Origin: an uncultured Dermabacteraceae bacterium
GTDB taxonomy: Bacteria; Actinomycetota; Actinomycetes; Actinomycetales; Dermabacteraceae
Reading direction: 5' to 3'
Length of the DNA: 64,000 bases
NCBI GenBank assembly: GCA_946223075.1
Contig: CAMILZ010000007.1
Location: 1 to 64,000, forward strand
Shown: piece by piece, positions 1 to 7,425 of the stretch
Layout: each line of letters begins with the position of its first letter
Position numbering within the stretch: the first letter of the stretch is position 1
The notes under the pieces: generated by a model
What the model was told of the DNA's origin: nothing
Seen by the model: only the letters and a program-made list of their open reading frames with translations
Databases searched by the model: none
Position numbers and translations under genes: made by a program

Positions 1-81
1 CGGCATCCTCCTGCAGCGCCGCCGCGAGCCGTGGTGCGTGACCTACTTCTAAACGCAACTACTTCTAGACACGACCCGCGG

Positions 82-513
82 TCACTGGACCGTCGGGACG
101 TGAACGCGGACGCCAAACCGTGCGAAGTCACGATCAAACGTGACCATGGTGGCGCCGTACTCAAGCGCCAGTGCGGCGAGATGGGCATCGTTCGTCAGGT
201 TCCCCGCCGCTCCTGCCTCCGCGAGTAGGCCGGCAAGAAGTGCCCCGTGCCGAACCGAGGGCTCTGGAGTGACGACCCTGGGATGAGAAATCCATGCATT
301 GAGCAGAGCCATTGCTTGCTCTGGCGTGATTGGGCGGTCGAGGATACGGGCATGGGTGCAGATGCGCACAAAGCCCAGGAGCGACATCCACGGCATACCG
401 ATAACTTCTGTCCCGCTACGGAGCTGCTCCGAAAGCCATGTATGGCTAGCTTCGTGTTGCCTTGCGTTTGCATTTACGGCATAGACCAGCACATTCGTGT
501 CAACAATGAGCAT
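82..513 (-). CDS. VapC-like PIN-domain toxin
   Basis: A 143-residue PIN-domain protein, the expected size for a VapC ribonuclease that cleaves RNA when not held by its antitoxin. The N-terminus reads MLIVDTNVLVYAVN, with the first catalytic Asp at residue 5. The conserved acidic residues NDAHLAALAL and TFDRDFARF lie in the C-terminal half, as in the family. The start codon overlaps the stop of the upstream antitoxin-like gene (TGATG arrangement), which is typical of a translationally coupled toxin-antitoxin pair. RNA target and activity cannot be read from the sequence. A PIN protein outside the VapC group is possible but the pairing makes VapC the best call. Confidence 0.85.
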   Translation of the reverse strand: MLIVDTNVLVYAVNANARQHEASHTWLSEQLRSGTEVIGMPWMSLLGFVRICTHARILDRPITPEQAMALLNAWISHPRVVTPEPSVRHGALLAGLLAEAGAAGNLTNDAHLAALALEYGATMVTFDRDFARFGVRVHVPTVQ

Positions 514-764
514 CAGCGGCCCTCGGACAGCTTTGCAGCGAGGGCCTCATCCTCCAGATCCGCCGCAATTCGGGTTGCATGCGTGAGGTCGACACGCGGT
601 TGCCCCATCTCGTAGCGGGCAAACGTGAAGTCGGCGGGCGAGCTGGCTCCTAGCCCCTTGCGGATTGCATCGTTCACAACCTGCTTAAAGGGGAGCTTCC
701 GATTCGCCATTTCACGCTCGAGTAGCGAGGATACGTCGGGGTCAAGTGTGAGTGTCGTTCGCAT
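513..764 (-). CDS. VapB-like antitoxin
   Basis: An 83-residue protein directly upstream of, and overlapping by one to a few bases, the PIN toxin gene. The N-terminus MRTTLTLDPDVSSLLERE looks like a ribbon-helix-helix beta strand followed by a helix, the usual DNA-binding part of VapB antitoxins. The C-terminal half (about residues 45-83) is acidic and helix-prone, as expected for the toxin-neutralising tail. Such antitoxins normally repress their own promoter. The region just upstream (765-830) is AT-richer than the surroundings and probably holds that promoter. Confidence 0.75.
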   Translation of the reverse strand: MRTTLTLDPDVSSLLEREMANRKLPFKQVVNDAIRKGLGASSPADFTFARYEMGQPRVDLTHATRIAADLEDEALAAKLSEGR

Positions 765-862
765 GCACGCATCATAGCATCAATGGTCATGATGTTTTGA
801 TGTTTTCTGCAAAGAATGCCTGGTCATCGAGAGATCCGGAAGCGGGTAGCCCCGAAGCGTGA

Positions 863-940
863 GGATTTGCCACCCCATTTCCGGGGATTCACCACCCTCC
901 GCGCGGGGATTCGCCACCCCATTTCCGGGGATTTACCACC
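863..940. repeat. Two 34-bp direct repeats, possible IS-end remnant
   Basis: Copies at 863-896 and 907-940 differ at only two positions. Each contains GCCACCCCATTTCCGGGGAT followed by ACCACC, and the two are spaced 44 bp start to start. There is no gene here. Short tandem terminal repeats with this kind of GGTGG / CCGGGGAT word resemble the multiple terminal repeats of IS21-family elements, but no transposase is present, so this is at most a remnant. The assignment to IS21 is inference. Confidence 0.5.
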
Positions 941-980
941 TCGATTTGGCTCCGCCGGTCACGCGTTTGAGGGCATGAAG

Positions 981-1014
981 AAACCCCAGGACGGCTCTAG
1001 CCGACCTGGGGTTT
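981..1014 (-). terminator. Hairpin terminator after tRNA-Ala
   Basis: AAACCCCAGG pairs with CCTGGGGTTT around a loop that itself contains CGGCT/AGCCG. The T-rich tract on both sides suggests a bidirectional intrinsic terminator ending the tRNA-Ile / DLW-39 / tRNA-Ala transcript. Confidence 0.85.
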
Positions 1015-1020
1015 TATTTG

Positions 1021-1093
1021 TGGAGCTAACGGGACTCGAACCCGTAACCCCCTGCTTGCAAAGCAGGTGCGCTACCAATTGCGCCATAGCCCC
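1021..1093 (-). tRNA. tRNA-Ala(TGC)
   Basis: 73 nt on the minus strand. The acceptor stem GGGGCTA pairs with TAGCTCC and includes the G3:U70 identity pair of tRNA-Ala. The anticodon loop TTTGCAA carries TGC, and the T-arm GGGTTCGAGTCCC is intact. CCA is not encoded. Third element of the tRNA-Ile, DLW-39, tRNA-Ala cluster. Confidence 0.97.
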
Positions 1094-1100
1094 CGGTATG

Positions 1101-1229
1101 TCAGCGAGTCTGCTCTTCGGCTTCTTGCCAGAGATCGTCTCGCAGTTGTTTTTCTTCAACTTTCCGCCAGGCGAAGAGGCCGACGGCGGTGGAGGCGATG
1201 AGCAAGAGAAGTGCGCGTAGATACTTCAC
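1101..1229 (-). CDS. DLW-39 family micro-protein
   Basis: A 42-residue protein lying between tRNA-Ile and tRNA-Ala. GTG start with a GGAGG ribosome-binding site six bases upstream. The translation begins MKYLRALLLLIASTAVGLFA, a single hydrophobic segment, followed by a charged tail containing RDDLWQEAEEQ. The DLW tripeptide and the location next to these two tRNAs downstream of the gyrase genes are the hallmarks of the actinobacterial DLW-39 family, whose function is unknown. Probably a small membrane-associated peptide. Small enough to be missed by length-limited gene callers. Confidence 0.88.
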   Translation of the reverse strand: MKYLRALLLLIASTAVGLFAWRKVEEKQLRDDLWQEAEEQTR

Positions 1230-1248
1230 GGTGCCTCCGTTCGTTGAG

Positions 1249-1322
1249 TGGGCCTAGCTGGACTTGAACCAGCGACCTCTGTCTTATCAGGACAGCGCTC
1301 TAACCGACTGAGCTATAGGCCC
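1249..1322 (-). tRNA. tRNA-Ile(GAT)
   Basis: 74 nt on the minus strand. Acceptor stem GGGCCTA / TAGGCCC, anticodon stem CTGTC/GACAG with loop CTGATAA giving anticodon GAT, T-arm with GGTTCAAGTCC, discriminator A, no encoded CCA. It precedes the DLW-39 gene and tRNA-Ala and probably shares their transcript. Confidence 0.97.
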
Positions 1323-1854
1323 TCCTGGAGCAACTTGCGCAACTCCAACGAGGAAACACTCTAACCCAGTTCAGGTCCCTCACACAAACGCTTAGTGGCA
1401 CGTGTAGGGCACGCCACACGGCGTGACTACCGGGGCCCCGGCGGTCAGGCGCGTTTCTGTTCAGGATCGGCATTCGCGCGGATCACCCGGAGGCTCGTCA
1501 CGATGCCCTCGACCTCCGTTTCAGGGAAGAGAGTATCGAAGGGTTGCGGCCGCCGTCGGGCATCACAAACCCCGCGAGTTTCCGACGGTTGCTTTGCTCG
1601 GCAGGCTGCCACGTGTCAGCGCGTCGTGGGCATCTTCGGGACTGTATCGCACAATCTCTAGCCCTGTGAACGAAAGCGCCTCGCGAATAGAGGGGCGGCG
1701 TTCTGGGGCGCGTCAATGGGCTCGTGCTGACGCAGTCGCATAAAGCACCTCTAGAGGGCTTCATTTATTCCTGGGTTATCAACCGAAGATGCCACGCTAA
1801 TCAGGCTATTGGCCCCTGGCGCACCTTGTTCGCTACCCCTGTGGGTAGTGCCCT
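1323..1854. other. Gene-poor spacer with decayed sequence
   Basis: No intact gene is supported here. The stretch lies between tRNA-Ile and the first small ORF of the island and contains the coding remnant described at 1447-1700. The tRNA-Ile promoter must lie at the tRNA-proximal end, but I cannot point to convincing -35/-10 boxes. Confidence 0.5.
1447..1700 (-). pseudogene. Possible decayed gene fragment
   Basis: On the minus strand two protein-like stretches lie in different frames. The first reads REALSFTGLEIVRYSPEDAH and continues to ATVGNSRGL before a stop. The second, in another frame, reads FDTLFPETEVEGIVTSLRVI and ends EQKRA before a stop. The amino-acid composition is protein-like and the frame change lies near 1550, so this looks like the 3' part of a frameshifted gene. 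I do not recognise the family. Chance open frames in GC-rich DNA are the alternative. Confidence 0.3.
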
Positions 1855-2067
1855 CTACCGATCTTTGTCGCCTTCCCGGTACGCAACTACCGCTACATAG
1901 AGGCCCATCAAGAGGGCTGCGATCCAGAGGTTCGCGAACACTTCCTCTGCGGCTTTTCCCACCACTACGGCATAACCTGCGATGACCAGGCCCACAATGA
2001 TGCTGTAAAGCACGAGCGCAATGGCAACTCGAAAGAGCCGTCCGAGCAAGATCTCCGAATGTTTCAT
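1855..2067 (-). CDS. Small two-helix membrane protein
   Basis: 70 residues beginning MKHSEILLGRLFRVAIALVL. Two hydrophobic stretches (about residues 12-35 and 45-62) separated by a short charged loop (GKAAEEVF) indicate two transmembrane helices, with a charged tail REGDKDR. Start codon ATG with only a weak GAC/GAAG ribosome-binding sequence upstream. It lies 13 bp after another small minus-strand ORF and may be co-transcribed. No family recognised. Its position in the restriction island suggests accessory content, but no role can be assigned. Confidence 0.5.
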   Translation of the reverse strand: MKHSEILLGRLFRVAIALVLYSIIVGLVIAGYAVVVGKAAEEVFANLWIAALLMGLYVAVVAYREGDKDR

Positions 2068-2080
2068 GATGCTTCGTCAC

Positions 2081-2338
2081 TTACGCGCGAGGGGCTTTGG
2101 CGAGTGGTGCGAGCCGAGCAGCCGTAAGGCCCACCGCGGGCCCTGGAAGCGGGATTGCAACACGGACAGCAACGCCTCGCTTTGCTCGCTGGGTCGTCTG
2201 AAGAGCAGACCCTTTCACTTCATCTTCGGAAAGTTCACCAGATTCCCGGAACACGGCCTCGAATGCAGAGGCGGCTCCAGTTAGGGTTCCGCTCACAGCT
2301 ACCGCTGGAAAGAGCTTGATGATCAGACTCCTACTCAT
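2081..2338 (-). CDS. Hypothetical small protein
   Basis: 85 residues starting MSRSLIIKLFPAVAVSGTLT, so the N-terminus is hydrophobic and could act as a signal or anchor segment. The rest contains an acidic patch (RESGELSEDEV) and an Ala/Pro/Leu-rich tail. No ribosome-binding site is evident before the ATG. It is placed just upstream of the 70-residue membrane protein in the same direction. Function unknown; a non-coding frame cannot be excluded. Confidence 0.3.
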   Translation of the reverse strand: MSRSLIIKLFPAVAVSGTLTGAASAFEAVFRESGELSEDEVKGSALQTTQRAKRGVAVRVAIPLPGPAVGLTAARLAPLAKAPRA

Positions 2339-2507
2339 TGTTGCTGTGGCGGCCTCTCCTTCGTTGTATACGGACTCTCAGGCTATCGAACATGAGATGC
2401 AGGGGCTCATTAGAAGCCAGCATGCAAAGGGGAACCGACCAATTCGGTTCACGGGTAGGTCCACCTTTGAGGCGTGGGCCGCGCTTGTGGATCCCGAAGC
2501 TGCCTGA
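2316..2507 (+). CDS. Uncertain short ORF
   Basis: 63 codons on the plus strand preceded by GGAAAGAG, a weak ribosome-binding sequence. A hydrophobic start (MMIRLLLIVAVAASPS) is followed by a hydrophilic part containing RFTGRSTFEAWAAL. It overlaps the start of the opposite-strand ORF at 2081-2338, so at most one of the two is likely to be real. Not recognised. Confidence 0.22.
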   Translation: MMIRLLLIVAVAASPSLYTDSQAIEHEMQGLIRSQHAKGNRPIRFTGRSTFEAWAALVDPEAA

Positions 2508-2550
2508 CCTAGGGTTTTGTTGTCCAAGCGCACACCCTACCGAGTCATCG

Positions 2551-2862
2551 TTATTGCCATTTTGTAATCAGTGGAAACGACGCCACCCTCAGTGGTAGCC
2601 CAATCAGCAAGACAGCGACAACAAGCATCTCGAAAAAGAACTTCGGCAAGAAGACTTGTATCAACACGGTCGCTCGCGGCGTCTCGTTCACTGGCGCAAT
2701 CGCAGGCGCTAAAGAAAAAGTAGTTGACACAGTCGCGTACGTGGGCAGCCGCTGATCGGTACTGACCGTCAACCAATATCCTCGGTCGCTACACTTCCGT
2801 GATAGGCAGAGTTCCTGCAGTTCGACCATCTGCCACGAGGTGCGGAATTCGAAACGAAGCAC
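2551..2862 (-). CDS. Uncertain ORF with hydrophobic C-terminus
   Basis: A 103-codon minus-strand frame overlapping the 3' end of the HNH-like gene in a different frame. Its last third (EMLVVAVLLIGLPLRVASF) is a convincing hydrophobic helix, so a shorter membrane peptide starting inside this frame is conceivable. There is no good ribosome-binding site and the N-terminal part is probably just the out-of-frame shadow of the upstream gene. Confidence 0.2.
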   Translation of the reverse strand: MLRFEFRTSWQMVELQELCLSRKCSDRGYWLTVSTDQRLPTYATVSTTFSLAPAIAPVNETPRATVLIQVFLPKFFFEMLVVAVLLIGLPLRVASFPLITKWQ

Positions 2863-3637
2863 GCTCGTGCATGGAGGTGTGCCTTTCGCCTTTTATCCAT
2901 GCAACACGGAAGACTACATAGCCAAGCCGAAGTAGATACTCAGATCCCGTCAATTGGTTCCCATCATGTCGCGCCTGGGTCGGGGGCAGACCAATGAAGT
3001 TCTTTAGCCGGTAGTCATCGCCCCCATGCTCCATCATGCGTTCACGAAAAGCGAGGATCTCGTCGTCTACAAACAGTCCAATATAGATGTCCCCGCAAGC
3101 TCCGCCATCGAGAAATGCGCGCGCCGAACTTGGAACAGCAAGGTTCTCAGTTCGCATCATGCAACCGAACTGCTTGACCAGGTACTGAGAGAGTGCAGTA
3201 GCTCCCGGGCGCCAGTCGCGACCATAAATGTCACGCCAACGGAGACGGCGGGCATTCATGAGGGCTTCCCAATTGTTAGCGAGATAATCGACGAACTGGT
3301 CATAGCTCCGGTCGAAACGCTGACTGCGCGCGTTGTTACATTCGGCGCAAAGATTCACGCTCCAGCGAATTGCTGAACCCTTCCGTAGCGACCGTAGAAC
3401 ACCCGAATATCCGTCTTCTGCTATTCGGGAGACGTTACCCTCCGTGGATGCTGCCTGCACTCGCCTGAGATCGCGTGCCTTGTATTTATGTTCGGCTGTC
3501 GTGGCAATCGCACCACACCACCAGCACAGGCCATCATCAGGAATTCTGTAACGGTCTAACACTCCGCTCATTAACAGGTCATCCCCTCGAGAAGGTGGCG
3601 CAGTAAGCACATTCTTGCAGCGCACCTCGACAAGCAC
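2789..3637 (-). CDS. HNH-like zinc-binding protein next to MmeI-type enzyme
   Basis: Up to 282 residues. The N-terminal part has CWWCG, then EHKYKARDLRRV, then LCAECNNARSQ. This Cys-pair, His, Cys-pair-Asn order is that of a structural zinc site in HNH (beta-beta-alpha metal) nucleases. The C-terminal 180 residues are not recognised. The GTG at 3637 gives the longest frame; an ATG at 3571 (MSGVLDRYR), 11 bases after GAGGGG, is an equally good or better start. The gene begins 22 bp or more after the stop of the restriction-modification gene on the same strand, so the two are probably one transcript. A helper nuclease or a separate defence nuclease is an inference from this context. Confidence 0.65.
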   Translation of the reverse strand: MLVEVRCKNVLTAPPSRGDDLLMSGVLDRYRIPDDGLCWWCGAIATTAEHKYKARDLRRVQAASTEGNVSRIAEDGYSGVLRSLRKGSAIRWSVNLCAECNNARSQRFDRSYDQFVDYLANNWEALMNARRLRWRDIYGRDWRPGATALSQYLVKQFGCMMRTENLAVPSSARAFLDGGACGDIYIGLFVDDEILAFRERMMEHGGDDYRLKNFIGLPPTQARHDGNQLTGSEYLLRLGYVVFRVAWIKGERHTSMHERASFRIPHLVADGRTAGTLPITEV

Positions 3638-3659
3638 AGTAAATTCTTATATGTACCCC

Positions 3660-6413
3660 TCACGAAGACGTCATAGCAGCATATCGGTCAAACAAAAGGA
3701 CAGCGCGCTCCTCGTTCGAAGTGAGCGCCTTCGGCGCACCGAAGGCGCGGTCGACGACACGATCGAGCGCACCGTGCGCCTTGACAAGAGCTGGATCCAT
3801 CGCGAGGGGGCTGTAGTGCTGGGCGAGAGATCGTTCGGGATGGAGTTCCCGTGCATTGAGGACTCTCTGCCCCGCGAGGGCAATCGCATCGCGCTGCGCG
3901 GCATCGAGGGCGGGCAGAGGGAAGTTATTCCAGGTAATCGTGCTCGAGAAGCTTGGATCGGACTTCATCCGACCACCGACCGCCTTCATCCAGGTGATGA
4001 ACATGGATGAAGATGCGATGGCGAAGATCAGGCCGGTCTCATCGATGGCGCCGTAGACCTTGTTGGAGATGATCGTCCCGGGCTCGAGGTGTGCGACGGG
4101 CAGGTATCGGCGTGCTTCAGAGCTGACCTCAGGGATCGCCACGATTGGCACATCGGCGACGATTCCGAACTGCCGGAACAGATGGTGGTGGGGATAGTCG
4201 CGGGTCGATGCGGCCTTTGAGGCGGCCCGGAAATCACGGACTGCGGCTACCCGGGCGCGCAGCAGGGATGGGCGCTGCAGGTCCGAAGGGTCGACATCCT
4301 GCAGCCACAGGCACCATCGTTTCTGGCCGTTGATAAGTTCCTTTGAGCCCACGTACGGACGCACATACTTGGCAGCCACTGGGTCGGCCATGACCTCCGC
4401 GTACTCGTCAGGCGTGATGACGAACTTTCCGCCATCGGTAGCCATCGATCCTTTGACCACCGTTGGGATAACTGGGCTCAGCGGGTTAGAGCGCTTTTCG
4501 ACGAGGATGTTGCGTGCGTCGAGGAGGTAGGCATTGATGTCCTTCCTGACGGGGACTTCTCGAGGCGACGCTTTGGGGTGTTCGTACTCGAAGAGGCGGG
4601 GTTTCTCTTTGGGGTCTTTCGTGAAGCCGATGATGACACAGTGAACGGCAGCGGCGCCCGGAGCCTCGCTCGACCATGCGAACGTCTGGTGGGCGAATTG
4701 GATCTTCCATCCATCGTCGAAGATTGGCTGGAACAGGCGAGCGGGCTGGTCACCTTGGGTGATGGAGTTGGTCGTGACGAAAGCCCATTTGCCGATGTAG
4801 CGGTCAGTGGAAAACAGTTCGAGGGCCTTTGCGTGCCAGCCAGTCACGTAATCCATTCGCGAGAGGACCTTGTCCCCTCCCCAGGCACCCTTCAAATCCG
4901 CGAGTTGCTCGGCTCCGCGTGTGTGGTCCCCAAGGAACGGGGGGTTGCCCATGACATAGGTGTTTTTGTTGGCGGGGACGAGTTCGCGCCAATCGAGGCG
5001 CAGGGAGTTGCCGACGGTGATCTGGGCTGAGTCTTGGAGGGGAAGCATCGGCACCGCGTAGCCGAGGGTGAGGTTCACGGCCTGGTTGGCCTGGTGCTCG
5101 ACGAGGAACATCGCCGTCTTCGCGATGGTGGCGGGCCATTCCTCGATTTCGATGCCGTGGAAGTGGTTGAGCTTCACGTGCACGAGGTCTTCGGCCATGA
5201 GGGACAACTGGGTGCGGGCCGTGTCGAGTTCCTGGAGGCGCTGGTGAATCTTGAGTTCGAGGGCGCGAAGTTCGCGGTAGGCGATGATGAGGAAGTTTCC
5301 GCAGCCACACGCCGGGTCGAACAGGTGCAGCTCACCAAGGTGCGCAAGCAGCTTGGTGAGGTCGCTCTTGCGGTTGTACGCCTTCGTGAATCGTTCCTCG
5401 AGTTCGTCGAGGAACAGGGGCCGGATGAGCTTCAGGATGTTCGTTTCGGTCGTGTAGTGCTCGCCGAGTTCACGCCGCGCCTTCTTATCCTTCACCGCTT
5501 GGAACAGTGAACCGAAGATCGCGGGGCTAATGCTCGACCAGTTGAAGTAGGCCGCTTGCAGCATGAGCTCACGCGCTTCGCGGTCGAAATAGGGAATGTC
5601 AGTCGCTTCACCGAACACGCTGCCGTTCACGTACGGGAAGGCCATGAGAAGCTCGTCGTTTTGCGCGTAGCGTTTGCTCTCGGGTTTGTTCAGTGCCTGA
5701 TACAAGGTGGCGAGTTGTGCGCCGAGGTCGCTGCCGTCCTCGCTCGTGCGCTCCTCGATATACCGAGAGAACAAATCGCGCTCCCACAGGCCGGAGTCAT
5801 CGGCATACAGGCAAAACAGAGTGCGAATGAGAAAGACGCTTGCTTGGTGCTCGTCGTATCCGGTCTTTTCGAGGTGTTCGTAAAGGCGCGCCATGAGGTT
5901 CGCCGCCTTAATTGACGCTGCCTCTTGTTCCTTCGACCCGAACTTTGCTTTGCGAAGGCCAGCCAAGAACATGAGTTCTTCAACGTGCTGCGGCAGTTCT
6001 TCGAGTGGGAACTCGAGAAGGTCGTCCTCCCCCGCCTCTGCGACGAGGCTCAGGAGTCTGAACCGTTTGAAGTCGCTCGTGATGATGTAGTCAGGACGTT
6101 CGTGAACGGTGAGGGACTCGATGTAGTCGAGGGCTTGCTCTTCGGCTTTGGCGAGGTCTCGGCCGGCACTTTTCATCTCGATGAGCGCAGTGCCCGAGAT
6201 GAGGGCGTCTATGTAGCCTTGCGCCCCCGTGGAGGCGCGTTGTGCGCGCTTTTCATACACGGCGGCCGTGGACTTGGTGATGCCAAAAACAGCGAGGAGG
6301 TCACGTACGAACGACTGCGCCTCGCCCCTTTCGTACCCTTCGGCATCGCGCCATGCGGCAACGAAATTTCCGGCGCGGTTGCGGATGTCGGAGAGGACAA
6401 GGTGTTTAGGCAT
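3660..6413 (-). CDS. MmeI-type (type IIL) restriction-modification enzyme
   Basis: 917 residues, matching the size of MmeI-like single-chain enzymes that both methylate adenine and cleave at a distance. Domains in order: an N-terminal PD-ExK nuclease with D69 and E79-M-K81 (YIDALISGTALIEMK), a helical spacer to about residue 315, an N6-adenine methyltransferase with GEHYT (317), SAM motif FDPACGCGNF (365-374) and catalytic NPPF (490-493), a target-recognition region around 620-800 and a C-terminal helical domain. Both catalytic sites look intact, so the enzyme should be functional. It needs no separate methylase or specificity gene. It sits in an island between the gyrase operon and tRNA-Ile, with an HNH-like gene downstream. 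The recognition sequence cannot be predicted by eye. Confidence 0.93.
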   Translation of the reverse strand: MPKHLVLSDIRNRAGNFVAAWRDAEGYERGEAQSFVRDLLAVFGITKSTAAVYEKRAQRASTGAQGYIDALISGTALIEMKSAGRDLAKAEEQALDYIESLTVHERPDYIITSDFKRFRLLSLVAEAGEDDLLEFPLEELPQHVEELMFLAGLRKAKFGSKEQEAASIKAANLMARLYEHLEKTGYDEHQASVFLIRTLFCLYADDSGLWERDLFSRYIEERTSEDGSDLGAQLATLYQALNKPESKRYAQNDELLMAFPYVNGSVFGEATDIPYFDREARELMLQAAYFNWSSISPAIFGSLFQAVKDKKARRELGEHYTTETNILKLIRPLFLDELEERFTKAYNRKSDLTKLLAHLGELHLFDPACGCGNFLIIAYRELRALELKIHQRLQELDTARTQLSLMAEDLVHVKLNHFHGIEIEEWPATIAKTAMFLVEHQANQAVNLTLGYAVPMLPLQDSAQITVGNSLRLDWRELVPANKNTYVMGNPPFLGDHTRGAEQLADLKGAWGGDKVLSRMDYVTGWHAKALELFSTDRYIGKWAFVTTNSITQGDQPARLFQPIFDDGWKIQFAHQTFAWSSEAPGAAAVHCVIIGFTKDPKEKPRLFEYEHPKASPREVPVRKDINAYLLDARNILVEKRSNPLSPVIPTVVKGSMATDGGKFVITPDEYAEVMADPVAAKYVRPYVGSKELINGQKRWCLWLQDVDPSDLQRPSLLRARVAAVRDFRAASKAASTRDYPHHHLFRQFGIVADVPIVAIPEVSSEARRYLPVAHLEPGTIISNKVYGAIDETGLIFAIASSSMFITWMKAVGGRMKSDPSFSSTITWNNFPLPALDAAQRDAIALAGQRVLNARELHPERSLAQHYSPLAMDPALVKAHGALDRVVDRAFGAPKALTSNEERAVLLFDRYAAMTSS

Positions 6414-6431
6414 AGTTCATTATCTCGCGCC

Positions 6432-6590
6432 TTGGGTGACTGTCGACTCAACAATCCGATCCCCTGCATAGGCGCCACCAGATCGGCCATCAACTCGACG
6501 ATGTGCCGCGGGGTGCGGAACTCGCCATTCGTTCCCGAGGTTTCGCAGGTACGGGAACACCTTCCCGCTCACACCCGCGAACCATTGCAA
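6432..6590 (-). pseudogene. hsdM (type I methylase) fragment
   Basis: Upstream of the MmeI-type gene one minus-strand frame reads SGTNGEFRTPRHIVELMADL, the very characteristic start of the type I HsdM methylase core (NG-FRTPRHI). Just upstream, in a different frame, is GKVFPYLRN, consistent with a frameshift. The downstream DPACG motif I is missing and the frame runs out in the start of the MmeI-type gene. This is a short remnant of a type I restriction-modification system, probably replaced by the present enzyme. The motif is seen; the replacement history is inference. Confidence 0.55.
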
Positions 6591-6621
6591 AAGGGCCAGA
6601 CTCCGAAAAGCCTGGCCCTTT
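6590..6621 (-). terminator. Terminator of the gyrB-gyrA-DUF3566 operon
   Basis: AAAGGGCCAG pairs perfectly with CTGGCCCTTT around a 12-base loop, followed on the minus strand by a short T run. It lies 15 bp beyond the DUF3566 stop codon. Confidence 0.9.
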
Positions 6622-6635
6622 CCTCACGACAGGAA

Positions 6636-7421
6636 TTAGTTATCCGTCAGCGTGACCTTCAAACCGCCGAGCAGCGAGGCCACGATGTTGTACAGGAACG
6701 CGAACAGCGTGCCGAGCGCGGTAATGATCACGACGTTGAGCACGGCCACGATCACCGAGTACGAGAGCATCTTGGAGAACTCGAAGTACTCCATGAAGGG
6801 CAGCGGTTTGCCGCTGTTGAGGTCAGAACCGATCTGGTAGATCTGATCCCACAGACCAATCGAGTCGACGATCTGCCACAAAAGCGCCACGGCAATGATG
6901 AGTGCAATACCGAACGCGATCGCCACGAGGAACGACAGCTTCATGACGCTCCACGGGTCGAGCTGCGAGAGCGTAAGCTTCACGCGTCGGCCTCCCTGGC
7001 GCGGCGCCTCTTGCGCCTGTGCGGCGTCATGGGCGCCAGGTGCGGGGCGGCCGGCAGGCTGGTGGGTCGTGCGGCTCTTCGGCAGCGGCTGCGCGCCCTG
7101 GCGCTGGGTGCGGGAAGCCCCCGCCTGGGATGCTTTGGAAGCGGAAGGTGCGGGAGTCTGGTCGGCTTTACGGTCCGACGCTTGCCCGCCCACACCATGG
7201 CCTCCATTGGAGCCCTGTGCCTGGGCGTTCTTCTTCGTGCGCGAGCTCGACTTCGGCTCGTCGCTCTCTCCGCTCTTGATCGCGTCGATGCGGCTCGTGA
7301 CGCCCTCCGAAAGCGCGTCGGTGGCATTGCGGGTCTCGGCACTCTGCTCGGGCCCGCCCTGCTTCGCGATCGGCTGGGTCTTATCGTCGCTCGTGGAACT
7401 CACGGTGTTCTCCTCGCTCAT
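6636..7421 (-). CDS. DUF3566 transmembrane protein
   Basis: 261 residues. The first 145 are Ala/Ser/Lys/Gln-rich and disordered (for example GQASDRKADQTP). The C-terminal 115 begin VKLTLSQLDPWSVMKLSFLV and contain two or three hydrophobic helices (about 155-180 and 220-250), the DUF3566 domain. In actinobacteria this gene regularly follows gyrA, as here, with four bases between the gyrA stop and this start, so it is the last gene of the gyrase operon. Molecular function is unknown; it is an inner-membrane protein with a long cytoplasmic N-terminal tail. A copy of the dispersed 12-bp word lies in the linker at 7174. Confidence 0.85.
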   Translation of the reverse strand: MSEENTVSSTSDDKTQPIAKQGGPEQSAETRNATDALSEGVTSRIDAIKSGESDEPKSSSRTKKNAQAQGSNGGHGVGGQASDRKADQTPAPSASKASQAGASRTQRQGAQPLPKSRTTHQPAGRPAPGAHDAAQAQEAPRQGGRRVKLTLSQLDPWSVMKLSFLVAIAFGIALIIAVALLWQIVDSIGLWDQIYQIGSDLNSGKPLPFMEYFEFSKMLSYSVIVAVLNVVIITALGTLFAFLYNIVASLLGGLKVTLTDN

Positions 7422-7425
7422 TCGA

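Noticed and set aside
1..50. C-terminus of a plus-strand gene at the window edge (ends CVTYF and stop)
   Set aside because: Only 16 codons visible; not enough to separate from chance.
1249..1322. tRNA-Ile as attachment site of an integrative element
   Set aside because: No integrase and no direct repeat of the tRNA 3' end was seen; the island lies on the 5' side of the tRNA.
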